A stretch of 64,000 nucleotides of DNA from Candidula unifasciata (Eukaryota > Mollusca > Gastropoda > Stylommatophora > Geomitridae), in assembly GCA_905116865.2 (NCBI GenBank), contig CAJHNH020000235.1:323167-387166 (forward strand). The letters are read 5' to 3'. Of the stretch, positions 11,333 through 23,870 are shown in pieces (the first letter of the stretch is position 1; each line of letters starts with the position of its first letter). The notes under the pieces were generated by a model that saw only the letters and a program-made list of their open reading frames with translations, was not told the origin of the DNA and did not search any database. Made by a program: the position numbers and the translations under genes.

Positions 11333-11590
11333 TTGGGCGTCGCCGGATCGGAAGGTTGTGGGTTCGCTCCCTGGCGGAGCCGAACTTTTTATTAAAAATG
11401 ATCTTGACTCCCAGATCGACCCAGCCTTGAGTGGGTACCGGGTGCAGTCCCGGGAAGTAAAGGCGGCCGGCGCCATGCTGACCACTTCACCCATCTTGTG
11501 CCGATTAATCTATAATAAATATAGGTCTTGCCCTATATGCCCTATACGCTTAAATGTGTGGAAAAGGGTCCCTTACTTTCTTCTTTTACT
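11333..11590 (+). mobile_element. SINE-A copy, box A lost
   Basis: Starts gggcgtcgccggatcggaag, so the box-A segment is deleted. Box B gtgggttcgctccctgg and the full body follow. Confidence 0.8.
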
Positions 11591-11662
11591 TTTTAATAAT
11601 GTTAAATATCTATTTGGCTGTATGATACAGCACACATCCTCCATAACAACGAAATATTAATT

Positions 11663-11945
11663 ACAAACCCCCGTGTGGGTTCTGTAAACCCATTGTGCGG
11701 AAAACAAGAATAGACCCACTGTCTTCCCCAACAAGCATGTCGTAGGAGTCGACTAATTAGGAGCTTCTTTTAAAGTCGGCGTGCATCTGCCTTACCTAGA
11801 GGCAAGGAACCAACAGCTTGCATAACAATAAGTCAGATCTGTAAAACAGATGTGCCCCGCAACACTCAGGCTGTGGAATATGACTAGTTCAGAAGTGGAC
11901 AATGAACAAGAACTTTCCGCCGGAGTTACAAAGGGTGAAAGCGAT
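11663..11945 (+). mobile_element. SINE-B copy joining a GAT array
   Basis: Near complete: cccccgtgtgggttctgtaa, aacaagcatgtcgtaggagt, gtcggcgtgcatctgcctta, aactttccgccggagtt, then gggtgaaagcgatgattttg. Its 3' end passes without a gap into the GAT/AAT array. Confidence 0.82.
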
Positions 11946-11954
11946 GATTTTGTC

Positions 11955-12159
11955 GACGATGAGGTAGATGATAATAATGATGATGATCATGATAATGATA
12001 ATGATGATGATAATGATCACGATGATGATGATGATGATAATGATAATGATGATGATAATGATGATGATAATGATGATAATGATGATGATAAAGATGATGA
12101 TAATGATGATGATAATGATGACGATAATGATGATAATAATGATGATAATGATGATGATA

Positions 12160-12191
<32 letters not shown>

Positions 12192-12872
12192 AATGATGAT
12201 GAGAATGATGATAATAATGATGATAATGATAATGATGATGATAATGATGACGAGAATGATGATGATGATGATAATGATGATGAGAATGATGATGATGATA
12301 ATGATGACGATAATGATGATGATAATGATGATGATAATTATCATGATGGTGATAATGATGATCATAATGATGATGATAATGATGATGATAATGATAATGA
12401 TGATGATAATGATGATGATAATGATAATGATGATAATCATGATGATAATGATGATGATAATTATGATGATAATGATCATGATGGTGATAATGATGATGAT
12501 AATGATGATGATGATAATGATGATGATAATGATGATGATGATGATAATGATGATGATAATGATGATCATAATGATGATAATGATGATGATAATGTTGATG
12601 ATGATAATGATGATGATGATAATGATGATGATAATGATGATGATAATAATGATGATGATAATGATGATAATGATGATGATGATAATGATGATAATAATGA
12701 TGATAATGATCATGATGGTGATAATGATGATGATAATGATCATGATAATGATGATGATAATGATGATCATAATGATGATAATAATGATGATAATGATGAT
12801 GATAATGTTGATAATGATGATGATAATGATGATGATAATGATGAGGGTAATGATGATGACGATTGCAGATAT
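11955..12872. repeat. GAT/AAT complex array, about 900 bp
   Basis: Units of gatgatgataat with variable numbers of gat per aat. The triplet phase is conserved for the whole length, so it is open in several frames (Asp/Asn, Met/Ile, His/Tyr). I read it as expanded satellite DNA, not a gene. Confidence 0.93.
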
Positions 12873-13660
12873 TGAGAGCTTTCTGTAAATAAGTCTTCCA
12901 TCTTTTATACAAGAGAATGTGCCAAACTCATCATGCATCAGTTCAGATATCAAAAGTGCGATCAAATCACCAAACGATGTGATCAAAGCGCTTTCACTTT
13001 AATTTCTTTCGCGATGAAGTCCCTGTTTACCGTGCCGCGCCGTTCTACACTAAACGTGCAAGGAAAATTAAAACGTTTGGACGCAATCACTACTTGGTAA
13101 TCTCTCCCCATTTTCCTAGTGACTCTTTGACCTACGACGATTACCAAACCTTTCTACAAATTTTAAAATTTCGCGCCCATATTAGATCAAAACTACAGCA
13201 AAATTGAATTCGTTTGATGGCAATTTCATTTATAATTCAAACTGCAATTTGCACCTTGATATAACGTGTTGTTTTGGTGTGGCGATTTGGAAAGTTGTTT
13301 CCACATTTGCGGAAAAAACTAATAGGAAACTGTGTTATCTATTTCCCACTGAGCAGGTAGGAAACAAATTGAAACGTAATAAAAACTTATAAAAAAGGTG
13401 AAAACTTAAGAAGTGTAGAATTTATTGCTTTAAAAGAAGTTTATATAGAAACAATTTTTGTGGGATAAACACTTCTACTTTGAAGAAATGGTTCGTTTTT
13501 GTTTGGTGACCGAAGGTTAATTGTGTTATCTATCTGTTTGTTGCTATCCGTTCTTTTGTTAGATATTTTTTTGCTTAGTTGGTGGGAGGTTTGAATACGC
13601 AAAGTGGATTGCCAAGTAGAGCAGTCAGCCCATTTGCTGGTGGGGGTTGGTTGAACACGC
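12873..13660. other. Single-copy-looking DNA, no gene recognised
   Basis: No domain, no family match and no long clean frame. Confidence 0.45.
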
Positions 13661-13664
13661 TTTA

Positions 13665-13739
13665 TTTTCTTACTTTATTCATTTTCTTTCTTTCTTTCTT
13701 GTTTCTTTTTTTTCCATTCATTCTTTCATTTCATTTCAT

Positions 13740-13799
<60 letters not shown>

Positions 13800-13847
13800 T
13801 TTTTCTTTCTTTCTTTCATTCTTTCTTTCTTTTTTTCTTTCATTCAT

Positions 13848-13891
<44 letters not shown>

Positions 13892-14001
13892 TTTTTCTTT
13901 CTTTCTTTTTTCTTTCTTTTTTCTTTCTTTCTTTCTTTCTTTCTTTCTTTTTTTGGTGTATTTCTTTCTTACTTTCCTTCCTTCTTTCCTTCTTTCTTTC
14001 T

Positions 14002-14076
<75 letters not shown>

Positions 14077-14318
14077 ATCTTTCTTTTTTCTTTTTTCTTT
14101 CTTTCCTTCTTTCTTTCTTTCTTGTTTCTTTTTTTCCATTCATTCTTTCTTTCTTTTATTCTTTCTTTCTTTCATTCTTTCTTTCTTTCATTCTTTCTTT
14201 CTTTCTTTTTCTCTTTCTTTCTTTCCTTTTCTTTCTTCTTTTTTTATTACTTTCGTGTTTGTGTTTGTGTGTTTATTTCAATTTTTTTCTAAGTTTTTCT
14301 TTCTTTCTTTCTTTTTTT

Positions 14319-14382
<64 letters not shown>

Positions 14383-14455
14383 TTTCCTTCCTTCTTTCTT
14401 TCTTTCTTTCTTTAACCAATATATTTCTGTCTTTATTCTTTTTTCTTTCTTACTG
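13665..14455. repeat. CTTT/AAAG array, imperfect
   Basis: About 790 bp of (CTTT)n with cattc, cttttt and tggtgt interruptions. Confidence 0.97.
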
Positions 14456-14703
14456 ACCTAAATTTTATCACTGCTTTCCTTTATTTTTCCCTTCTTGATT
14501 CCACAACTTCTTTCTTTATTTTTCTCCTACCTATTATTGTTTATAATTATCAAGCAATGTGCTTCCTTGTTTTTTTTTTTCTTTCTTGTTTTTTTCTTTC
14601 TTTCTTTCATACTATATTTTTAACCTTCCTTTTTTTCTTATTTTGTTATTGATCTCCCCTCCAGTTCTTTGGTCTTTCTTTCTATCCTTTTGATAGTTTG
14701 ATG

Positions 14704-14938
<235 letters not shown>

Positions 14939-15789
14939 CTTTTTTAAATTTTCTTTTGTTTGACATTTCTTCTGTTTTCTTCCTTTGTTAATCATTTACT
15001 GTCTTTCTTTCTACTTTAAAATATATTTTTTTAACTTCTTATGTTTCGTATCTTCTTTCTTTCTAGGCCTCAAAGATCCTTACATAAATTACAACTTACA
15101 AATTGTCAGCTGTCAGTTTAGTTTAACCACTGTTGGGTCCTGTCTGAGCGCTTGTTTTAGAGCTCTTTAGTTACCAGTGTGAAAGCAAAACTATAAGCTC
15201 TGTATTTCATTTGGAATACTTTTCGACTGTGCCCAGCGTAGTTTGTGTTGTGAACTGCAGGCTCAAAAAATGTCGGGTAGTCTGTTAACAGAGAATGTCG
15301 GTGCCCTATGCAATTAAATTCGTGTGCAACTACTGATCTGACGTTACTCCTGCTTCTACCGACGAAGAACTGCATTTCTAGTGTCGGGCTGTTTGTTGTG
15401 GCAGTTCTGACGGTTTCCTTACTGCTTGTGTCGTGAAGCGTCGCAGAGATGAGTTAGGTGTGGCTTCCTGTCTTTTGCGAGTCGTGAAGCTTGTGTTAAT
15501 GTTATACTGCGTTTCTGTAATGTCTCTTTTACTCCCATCATCCAGCTCTTTTTTTGGTGGGCCTCTTGACTTGTGCTGTTCTGGTGTCGTACCCTAGGGA
15601 TAAGTGGTTACCAAATATGGGTCGCGACATTTTTAAAGTAGAAGGACCCTTTCACATGGGTCGACAAAGACACAGACCTGGTCCGTTATATGAGGACATA
15701 AAAGTGTATGGGCCTTAACAGCTCGCTCTTCGGGCAGAACAGTTCAAGGAGCCAGCGGTGCCTTCTCCATGACTACCAGCAGCATAACA

Positions 15790-16300
15790 TAACTTTCATG
15801 TGGTTGGGATCACAGGACTATGCCCGCCTTTCTGTGTGCTGAGTGATTCTTTGAGCATGATCAAGCGGGTCGATGCAGGCTTCATATGCAGACAGTGGTT
15901 TGAGTCATTGCAAAACTTTCCTGTGTGTGCAGTATCCTTTATACTTGTCCTAGGTCATGCATGTGTTGTTGGTAATGAAAGAGTTGATGGACTGGCAGGT
16001 GCTGCATTAATTGAAGATGACCGGCCCATGGATCACGCAGATCAATGCCTTGTCAATACCTTTAGAGAGATAGGACGTTACGGGAGTTTTAGAAGCAACG
16101 TATCCACATCACTGCGAAGTATACGAGAATTGGGAATAAAGATCGGCACAGACAAGCATGAGAAGCACACCGGACGCACACAAGGTCTTGTCAACCAGCA
16201 AAGGACTGGCATTATTACCAGCGCGACGTGCTGTTGAGAGGGGAATCTGAGCACCTATGGATGTGTACGGAGGGCTGTGAAGATAATCTAACTCCTAACT
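15790..16300 (+). pseudogene. LINE RNase H domain, family 2
   Basis: VLSDSLSMIKRVDAGF has the Asp block; FILVLGHACVVGNERVDGLA has the His and final Asp region of RNase HI. NQQRTGIITSATCC then, in another frame, a EHLWMC-like end resembles 54756-54850. About 145 codons are open. Upstream reverse transcriptase is missing. Confidence 0.78.
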
Positions 16301-16329
16301 CATATTTGAAACAAATTTTAATTTAACTT

Positions 16330-16584
16330 CTGAAGTAGTGGCGACTAAAGTAATTGTATGGTTGGGGGTCGCCACAACATGAGGAACTGTATTAAAGGGT
16401 TGCCACAACATGAGGAACTGTATTAAAGGGTTGCCACAACAAGAGGAACTATGTTAAAGGGTCGCCACAACATGAGGAACTGTATTAAAGGGTCGTCACA
16501 ACATGAGGAACTGTATTAAAGGGTCGCCACAACATGAGGAACTGTATTAAAGGGTCACGGCATTGGAAAGTTTGAGAACCACTG
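16330..16584 (-). mobile_element. hAT-like element end with internal 31-bp tandem expansion
   Basis: On minus the right end starts cagtggttctcaaactttcc, a typical hAT terminal sequence, then aatgccgtgaccc, then six 31-bp units (16366-16551) built on cagttcctcatgttgtgg, then acccccaaccatacaatta. The terminal and subterminal words resemble vertebrate hAT-Charlie repeats as I remember them; not verified. Confidence 0.72.
16366..16551. repeat. 31-bp minisatellite, six units
   Basis: Units begin at 16366, 16397, 16428, 16459, 16490 and 16521 with gggtcgccacaacatgagga. The third unit has aagaggaactatgtt changes. Confidence 0.95.
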
Positions 16585-16969
16585 GTCTAGATAATGTCTG
16601 ACTTCGCTCCATTCTGACCAGATGAACCAAATAATTTGATTTTTTGATATTCTGTGACATGATTTACCGGTACTGTGACTACAACAGTTCTTTGTTCTTC
16701 GTTGGTGAGTCTGTCCTTTCTTGTTTTTTTCCGCTACATTTTCTATACATCTCATGTAACATGTTGTAATTCAGCGTAGGGTCCTGTTCACTTTTCCAGG
16801 CTCATCTACACGCTGCCTGATCTTTCATTCATACTTAGTCAGTCTGTTCTACGTCGGAGGGGTGTCGCTTTGTCCTCTCTCCAATTACATCAGCGCCGAT
16901 GTCGCGTCTTCTATACGTCACAACGACAAAGCTTTTAAAGAGCCGAGAACACTTTGAACTGGCCCTAAC

Positions 16970-17296
16970 CACGACCAGCTCCAGCTGACAGGTCGTGCTG
17001 CTGACGTCACCGGATCGGGCTAACGATGCGTCAAAGCAGCGGTTCTCAAACTGGGTACCGAGCCACCCTGGGGTGCCGTGAGCGTATGCTAGGAGTACCG
17101 CTGCAATAATCAAGAAAAGTCGGCTAAAACTGCGAAATGATTACAGAAGGTATGTAGATACTTGAAAGTTAAAATTGAAGCTGTCTTAGCTGGCCACTGT
17201 CGAAATGAGAACCGCTACGTTAACGCATCATTAGCCCGACCCAGGGACGTCAGCAGCACGGCCCGTCAGTTGGAGCCGGCGTGCCCTAACCCAGGC
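16970..17296. mobile_element. Foldback element with hAT-like inner ends
   Basis: Arms 16970-17058 and 17203-17296 are inverted copies (shared: gctgctgacgtc, gggctaa.gatgcgt, gcggttctca). The inner ends gcggttctcaaactgggt and aatgagaaccgc look like hAT termini with a 150-bp interior. Confidence 0.7.
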
Positions 17297-18640
17297 ATCC
17301 TCACCTCAGCCTAGATCAAACGAGAGACTCTTTTCGAAGAAAGCAGTACAACCTGACACCCCTCTGACCTAGATCAGACTGAGAATGTGTGTAAATGGGC
17401 CGGGAAACGTGAACAGGTCCCTGCGTATATTTTTTCCTGGACTGTCCATGTCTGCCATTTATAGCGTAAAGTTGGTAGCAGTAGCGCATTTAACATGATT
17501 TGTACCTGTCTGATTCGCATCGTTGAGATGTGAATCCAACAGAATCCTAATAGACTGAAATCCTGAAAGAGGTAAACTAAACACAACAGGACGTGGAAAA
17601 GAACATGCGCCCTCACCTCTTATGTCAACAAGCAGGTCACTCCCAATCAATTAGGTGTAAACACAAAGCGTCCCTGAATTATGAATATACCGCGTGATGG
17701 CAGCCACCCCCAGCCGTAACGCGTACGGTTTGTTTTTCTCTTCATCAAAAATTAAAATCCAATCTTGACAAAAATCCTGTTTTGTAATTTGGTGGTGATA
17801 AAATTAGTTGCCTATCTTTACAGGACGTTGCAGAACCAACCTTCAGTATATTTTGGCGTGTAACAGGCTGGGAAATAGGGTGTTTGTAGGTTGTTAGCCT
17901 AGTATATTAATTTTGGTTTGGCTACACTCGCGAACTCAAAATGGCAGGTTTGCAGATCTTACCCCCCCCCCCCCCCCCCCCCCCCCAGAAGTAGCCGGTG
18001 AGTCGAAAAGTTGAAATAAACATGTCAAAAGATAAAACGTTTTCTTTGTTGGGTGGCGGTGAGTCTAGAAACACGTTTTATAATATCGGTTGCGGAACCG
18101 TGCAAGGTTCTTATCGCAACGTGGGTTCAGGGGGAACTGAGTCAAGAGATTGATTGGCTTAGTGGTTTCGTGTTTTGACTGTACCTTCAGTAGACTGTTT
18201 TAGATCTAGATTTTCACCGGAGATTCTGATAGTAGGTAGAGAAGACGAACTCTCACCTTTGCTAGCTAGAGTGATTAGCACATGGTCTATCGGAAAGAGT
18301 TGTTGATTTTAAATGTAAACACGCTAGTTTTGCATTCAGGTGTGATGACTGTGTTTCATTTGTTTGATCCAGAATGGAACTTGCAGTTCGTCCACGAAGT
18401 CTATCTATGTATAGGTATATGTTGTTGTGTAATTCACTGTTCACATATGCATTGCCTGAGCTATGAGTAATATGCCATGCTTCCTGCACCAAAAGTAAAC
18501 TTGTCTTTTCTGTACATTTCCTGCTTTTGCAGTTTAGCGGGGAACTAGTTATAGCACTAACCATATTTTTTTTCTCGCCTCGTTCCTTGTTTTTACATTT
18601 TTCGCTTCTCGCTAGCTCAGCTGTTTCTGATTTTACTAGG
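17297..18640. other. Mostly unrecognised DNA
   Basis: Contains a short SINE-C tail piece (17805-17855, ctttacaggacgttgcagaa) and a 25-base C tract at 17962-17986. No gene is supported. Confidence 0.45.
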
Positions 18641-18649
18641 CAATTTTAT

Positions 18650-18745
18650 ATGCAGTAGTTTGCCATTGCTCCCAACAGTGGGTTCTCGATACCACGGTCG
18701 AAGCCAACGATAGGCTGTCTGTTGCCAAATAGCCCGCAACTTCGT
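18650..18745 (-). mobile_element. SINE-C fragment
   Basis: gtagtttgccattgctccc, gataccacggtcgaagccaa and gataggctgtct match SINE-C in reverse. Confidence 0.65.
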
Positions 18746-18900
18746 GAGTGGTATTAAGACAGGGTCTGACGCACTGTGTTGTGTAGGGGCCAATAAGGTT
18801 GATTGGCTGGCCAACCAAGGACGAACAATTACACCTATCGATGCAGCTGTCACGGGTAGCTTATTTATGAGAGCTGAACGAAAAGGCAAGAAGTACACAG
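18744..18900 (+). pseudogene. Possible retroelement RNase H end
   Basis: ALCCVGANKVDWLANQGRT has the spacing of an RNase H C-terminal block (G-x-N-x-x-D-x-L-A-x-x-G). Upstream catalytic blocks are absent. Weak call. Confidence 0.35.
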
Positions 18901-19078
18901 CTAACAACAGGGTAGAGGACGAGCGGTCTGATTCGGAAGGAAGCATCAAGCCCAGCGACGGCGCAAATACTAGAATTTTAGTCACGAAAGTGACGCAAAT
19001 AACCCTGACCACAAATATAGACGGAGACTGTTAGCAGCCTCTGCTAGCAGTCTGCAAGTGGTCGACCTTTTAATTTTT
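18893..19078. repeat. Direct duplicate of 21128-21322
   Basis: About 185 bp (gctaacaacagggtagag, acggcgcaaatactagaatt, gactgttagcagcctc, gtggtcgaccttttaa) is repeated about 2.2 kb away in the same orientation at roughly 90 percent identity. Confidence 0.88.
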
Positions 19079-19212
19079 TTTCTCAAAAGGAATCGGAATA
19101 GGAAAAGCTGAACGAGGGATCTGTGTTCTGCCATGTTGGATTACCAACTTGGATAAACATCTTGTAGTCGCGTTAGTGGTCAAGTTATCAGGGGGTAGTT
19201 CAGAAGAGGAAA

Positions 19213-19455
<243 letters not shown>

Positions 19456-20365
19456 TAAAGATGTTCTTCACAATGTACTTCAGTTTTTCTCCTTCCTATA
19501 CCATGACCAAAGAATGTAGATTGTCTCCTTCTGTTGTAGACAATCAGTTCTCTTCGTGAGTCAGTTACAAGGCATTCTCCTTATTCTTTGTATCTGATAA
19601 ACAGACAGAATGCCGACAGGTTTCAATAAACGACCCGCAACAACTTACACAATGTACACACTGAAGAAACAAACGTTTAATAACCTCAAATTCCCCAGTT
19701 CTGTAATCCGCTCAATCTATTAATTCCGAGAATCGGCCAGTGTCGATCTTAATATTTGCTGGTGCATATACAATTCCTGATAGTGTTTCCCCGAAAATCA
19801 ACAAAAACGCGAAATGACAAAACCACTACGACTGAGCAGGACAAGCGGAAGAAGAACTTTGTCCGATCGCGCGCTACCACTTAATGATTGACTCTATACT
19901 ATCGCATGACATGGAGAATTTAACTAAAGAAACTCCACTGCGGTGGCTGCACGGATCGTGTTTTTATTCTCTAGTCTAGTCTGTCATTCTAGAAAGCTCT
20001 ATGATACGAAAGGCAGCTTTCGTGAATGTAATGTGTATGAGGATATAGCGAATAAATGGATTAATTCCAATTACGAACCGGTTTGAGCAAATATTGGATA
20101 GGAAATGTAATGAGGGACATTTATAGATAGAGGGCATCGGACTGCGATTCAGGAAATGAATTGTTGCAGAAATCTGTTCTAGCCCAACTCTGAGTCTTTG
20201 TGATGATTTGGTCATGCAGTTTGAGTCGGGTTCTAAACGTCGTGTGCTCGATTTCGAACTTTGCACAAATAGGTTACTGAAGTCTGAAGATAATAGGACA
20301 GCTGTGAATCACGAAGGGGGTTCTGGAAAACACTCCACATTTAGCAGACAGGCAAGAAGGACAGC
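19456..20365. other. No recognised gene
   Basis: About 900 bp of unrecognised sequence. Confidence 0.45.
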
Positions 20366-20369
20366 TATA

Positions 20370-20885
20370 GTACCATCCCGACACATAAACACACACATCG
20401 AGATTGTAACTGAATCAGACAAAATGTTGAGGAAGGTGGGGACCGGTCTGCTTCGTGCTGAGTGGCATGCTTCGCTTCGGATGTCACGGGTGAGGAGTAT
20501 TGTCTAGATTTTTTCCTTGCGGCATGCCAGAGTGTTTGGGAAACGAACAGGCAGACAGACTGGTTGACGCTGCACAACTTGGTGGAATATTGATACATGA
20601 TAAGGCAGACGTGGTTAGGGCCTTTGTTGGAGAACGTGTACAGTTCGGAGGAACTAATGGATCACCACAGTCTGGTGAGAGTGATGCAGCGAGAATGGAC
20701 GAGGGGATCTGTCCGATACCTGACGCTCATATGAAAGGCAAGACGAACGTGTAATCACAATGCTGTTGGCAACACTGGTATTTGAACTCTGCACTGGCTG
20801 CTGAAGATGAGAATGGGGCGCTTATAGGAGAACCTTGAGTGCTGTGATGTCGGTTCTTGAATCAACTCAGCCCATCATAAATATA
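20370..20885 (+). pseudogene. LINE RNase H domain, family 1
   Basis: VTESDKMLRKVGTGLLRAEW then HASLRMSRVRSIV, a stop, then a frame change to MPECLGNEQADRLVDAAQL and DKADVVRAFVGERV. Ends ttcttgaatcaactcagcc. The Asp (VTESD) and GNEQAD blocks are kept, but a stop and frameshifts break it. Confidence 0.82.
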
Positions 20886-20917
20886 ACTCTGCGTTGGCAG
20901 CTGAAGATGGGTAATGC

Positions 20918-21130
20918 GCGCGTTCACCAGCTGTAAAGGTTCTGGTTGTTTGTCCACCACTGGATTTTAGCCTTTTCCCACAACCTTTGTTCGTGCGTCA
21001 ACATTCGTTTTACATATCTGAATTATTTGTGTGCAGACTGTTGGTTCCATGCCTCTCAAGCAGGTGCATTCTGACTTCGAAGGAAGCCGCCAATTAGTCG
21101 ATTCTTACGACATGCTTTTTGGGAGAGAGT
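20918..21130 (-). mobile_element. SINE-B copy
   Basis: gttcaccagctgtaaaggtt, gttgtttgtccaccactgg, tgtgtgcagactgttggtt, caggtgcattctgacttcga and agtcgattcttacgacatgc. Confidence 0.78.
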
Positions 21131-21322
21131 AAACAGCTAACAACAGGGTAGAGAATGAGCGGTCTGACTCGGAAGGAAGCATTAAGCCCAGAGACGGCGC
21201 AAATACTAGAATTTAGTCACAAAAGTGACGCAAATAACCCAGACCACAAATATAGGCGGAGACTGTTAGCAGCCTCGGCTAGCTAGCAGCAGTATGAAAG
21301 TGGTCGACCTTTTAACTTTTTT
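21128..21322. repeat. Direct duplicate of 18893-19078
   Basis: See the partner. It runs into poly-T and then 21 G (21325-21345). Confidence 0.88.
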
Positions 21323-21354
21323 TTGGGGGGGGGGGGGGGGGGGGGTCCCCACAG

Positions 21355-21455
21355 CGAGGTCAAAGTTGCACACGGGGGATATCTTTGGCTTCTCTTTTCG
21401 ATTTCCAACTGCGAAGGGATTCTTTTTAAGTGCGCAATAATACACACAGTCATTG
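21355..21455 (-). mobile_element. SINE-D fragment
   Basis: ctcttttcgatttccaactg, cgaagggattctttttaagt and gcgcaataatacacacag. Confidence 0.65.
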
Positions 21456-21627
21456 CTAGAATATCTGGGTCACATTTTGTGTAAGTCAGTCGGCTTTACA
21501 AACTCTTTCCCATTGGCAGACGGCAAACATAGAACAGCAAACATTTGTTAAACTCAGTCAGACTATTGCGAAAAACAAACGATTAGCTCAGAGCTTTAAA
21601 TTATTGTGATGAACCAAAAAGTAATTC

Positions 21628-21890
21628 GCCGTGGCGAAGCGGCTAAACGCTCGCGTGCGGATCGGAAGGTCGTGGGTTCGCTCCCTGGCGGAGCCGGACT
21701 TTTTTCAAAACTGACCTTGACTCCCAGGTCAACCCAGCCTTGAGTGGGTACTGCGTTCAGTCCCGGGAAGTAAAAGCGGCCGGCGTGATGCTGACCACAT
21801 CACCCATCTTGTGCTGATTAGTCTATAAAAATATAGGTCTCGCCCTATATGCCCTGAAGACATGGAAAAGGGACCTTCACTTTACTTATT
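21628..21890 (+). mobile_element. SINE-A copy, full length
   Basis: Box A gtggcgaagcggctaaacgc, box B gtgggttcgctccctgg, then ccttgactcccaggtcaac, gggaagtaaaagcggccgg and ctcgccctatatgccc. Among the best preserved copies. Confidence 0.9.
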
Positions 21891-21894
21891 TTAC

Positions 21895-23185
21895 CAAAAA
21901 GTACAACTCCCACGTAGACATTTATGTGATGCAACAAAAAGTACAACTCTCACGTAGACATTTATGTGATGCAACAAAAAGTACAACTCTCATGTAGACA
22001 TTTATGTGATGCAACAAAAAGTACAACTCCCACGTAGACATTTATGTGATGCAACAAAAAGTACAACTCCCACGTAGACATTTATGTGATGCAACAAAAA
22101 GTACAACTCCCAAGTAGACATTTATGTGATGCAACAAAAAGTACAACTCTCACGTAGACATTTATGTGATGCAACAAAAAGTACAACTCTCAAGTAGACA
22201 TTTATGTGATGCAACAAAAAGTACAACTCCCACGTAGACATTTATGTGATGCAACAAAAAGTACAACTCCCACGTAGACATTTATGTGATGCAACAAAAA
22301 GTACAACTCTCACGTAGACATTTATGTGATGCAACAAAAAGTACAACTCCCACGTAGACATTTATGTGATGCAACAAAAAGTACAACTCTCACGTAGACA
22401 TTTATTTGATGCAACAAAAAGTACAACTCTCAAGTAGACATTTATGTGATGCAACAAAAAGTATAACTCCCACGTAGACATTTATGGAATGCACAAAAAG
22501 TACAACTCCCACGTAGACATTTATGTGATGCAACAAAAAGTACAACTCTCACGTAGACATTTATGTGATGCAACAAAAAGTACAACTCCCACGTAGACAT
22601 TTATGTGATGCAACAAAAAGTACAACTCTCACGTAGACATTTATTTGATGCAACAAAAAGTACAACTCTCAAGTAGACATTTATGTGATGCAACAAAAAG
22701 TATAACTCCCACGTAGACATTAATGGAATGCACAAAAAGTACAACTCCCACGTATACATTTACTTGATGCAACAAAAAGTACAACTCCCACGTAGACATT
22801 TATGTGATGCAACAAAAAGTACAACTCCCACGTAGACATTTATGTGATGCAACAAAAAGTATAACTCCCACGTAGACATTTATGGAATGCACAAAAAGTA
22901 CAACTCCCACGTATACATTTACTTGATGCAACAAAAAGTACAACTCCCACGTAGACATTTATGTGATGCAACAAAAAGTACAACTCCCACGTAGACATTT
23001 ATGTGATGCAAAAAAAGTACAACTCCCACGTAGACATTTATGTGATGAAACAAAAAGTACAACTCCCACGTAGACATTTATGTGATGCAACAAAAAGTAC
23101 AACTCTCACGTAGACATTTATGTGATGCAACAAAAAGTACAACTCCCACGTATACATTTATTTGATGCAACAAAAAATACAACTT
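21895..23185. repeat. 40-bp minisatellite, about 32 copies
   Basis: Unit: caactcccacgtagacattt followed by atgtgatgcaacaaaaagta. Variant units (tatttgatg, caagtagac, gtataactcc, tatggaatgcacaaaa) recur in the same order about 239 bp apart (22400-22500 and 22640-22740), so blocks of six units were duplicated. Confidence 0.97.
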
Positions 23186-23482
23186 CCAATGATACAAAAA
23201 GTCCAAAGTCTGCTGGGAAAACATCGAGACACACAAAAGGTCCAAGTCTGCGGAGAAAGACTTCACAGACAGACATCCACGGACGTGAGTTTTGTGAGTC
23301 GGCATTGGCTGCACTGTACGTGGTGGCGGTGCTGGGTAAGTCCCGTTTGGGTTTGAGATATTAATTTTGTTTATTGGTTGGCTAAAAATGGTTTTATATT
23401 GAAACTGAGAGGTTGAACGTCCTCGCTATCGTCGTCATCATTGTCACCATTATCATTATATTCTTCTTCACCTCCACTTCCT

Positions 23483-23829
23483 CTCCGAGTGTGCCTGTGT
23501 GTGTTTGGGTCTGTGTGTGTTTGTGTATATGTGTGTGTCCGCGTGTGTGAGTCTGCGTATGTATGTGTGCGAGTTTGTCGCAAGTGTGTATCAGTGTGTG
23601 TGTGTGTGTGTGTGTACCTGTGTGTGATTGGGTGTGTGCGCGTATGTCTGTTTGTGTGTTAGTGTGTCTGCATTTTTTTTCTATGGATGTGTCTGTGTGT
23701 GCATGTGTATATCTGTATGTATGTATCTGTGTGGAATGTGCGTGTCTGTATGGGTAGGTAGGTATGTGTGTAGGTGAATGGGGGTGCGTTTATGTATATG
23801 TGAAGGTATGTGGGTGTGTTTAAATGAGT

Positions 23830-23867
<38 letters not shown>

Positions 23868-23870
23868 ACG
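23483..23870. repeat. GT-rich imperfect microsatellite
   Basis: Diverged (GT)n/(TGTA)n with a purer run at 23831-23866. Confidence 0.9.

Noticed and set aside
11850..12986. Asp/Asn-rich 341-codon frame (and Ile/His-rich antisense frames)
   Set aside because: Pure GAT/AAT repeat product; the short non-repeat N-terminal part is translated SINE-B sequence.
13579..14456. Phe/Ser/Leu-rich frames suggesting membrane proteins
   Set aside because: Translation of CTTT repeats.
21628..21715. tRNA gene (box A and box B present)
   Set aside because: The head cannot be folded into a complete cloverleaf with confidence and is followed by the same body in many copies, so it is a SINE-A.
21895..23185. CRISPR-like array
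   Set aside because: The entire 40-bp unit repeats with no unique spacers, in a eukaryotic context.
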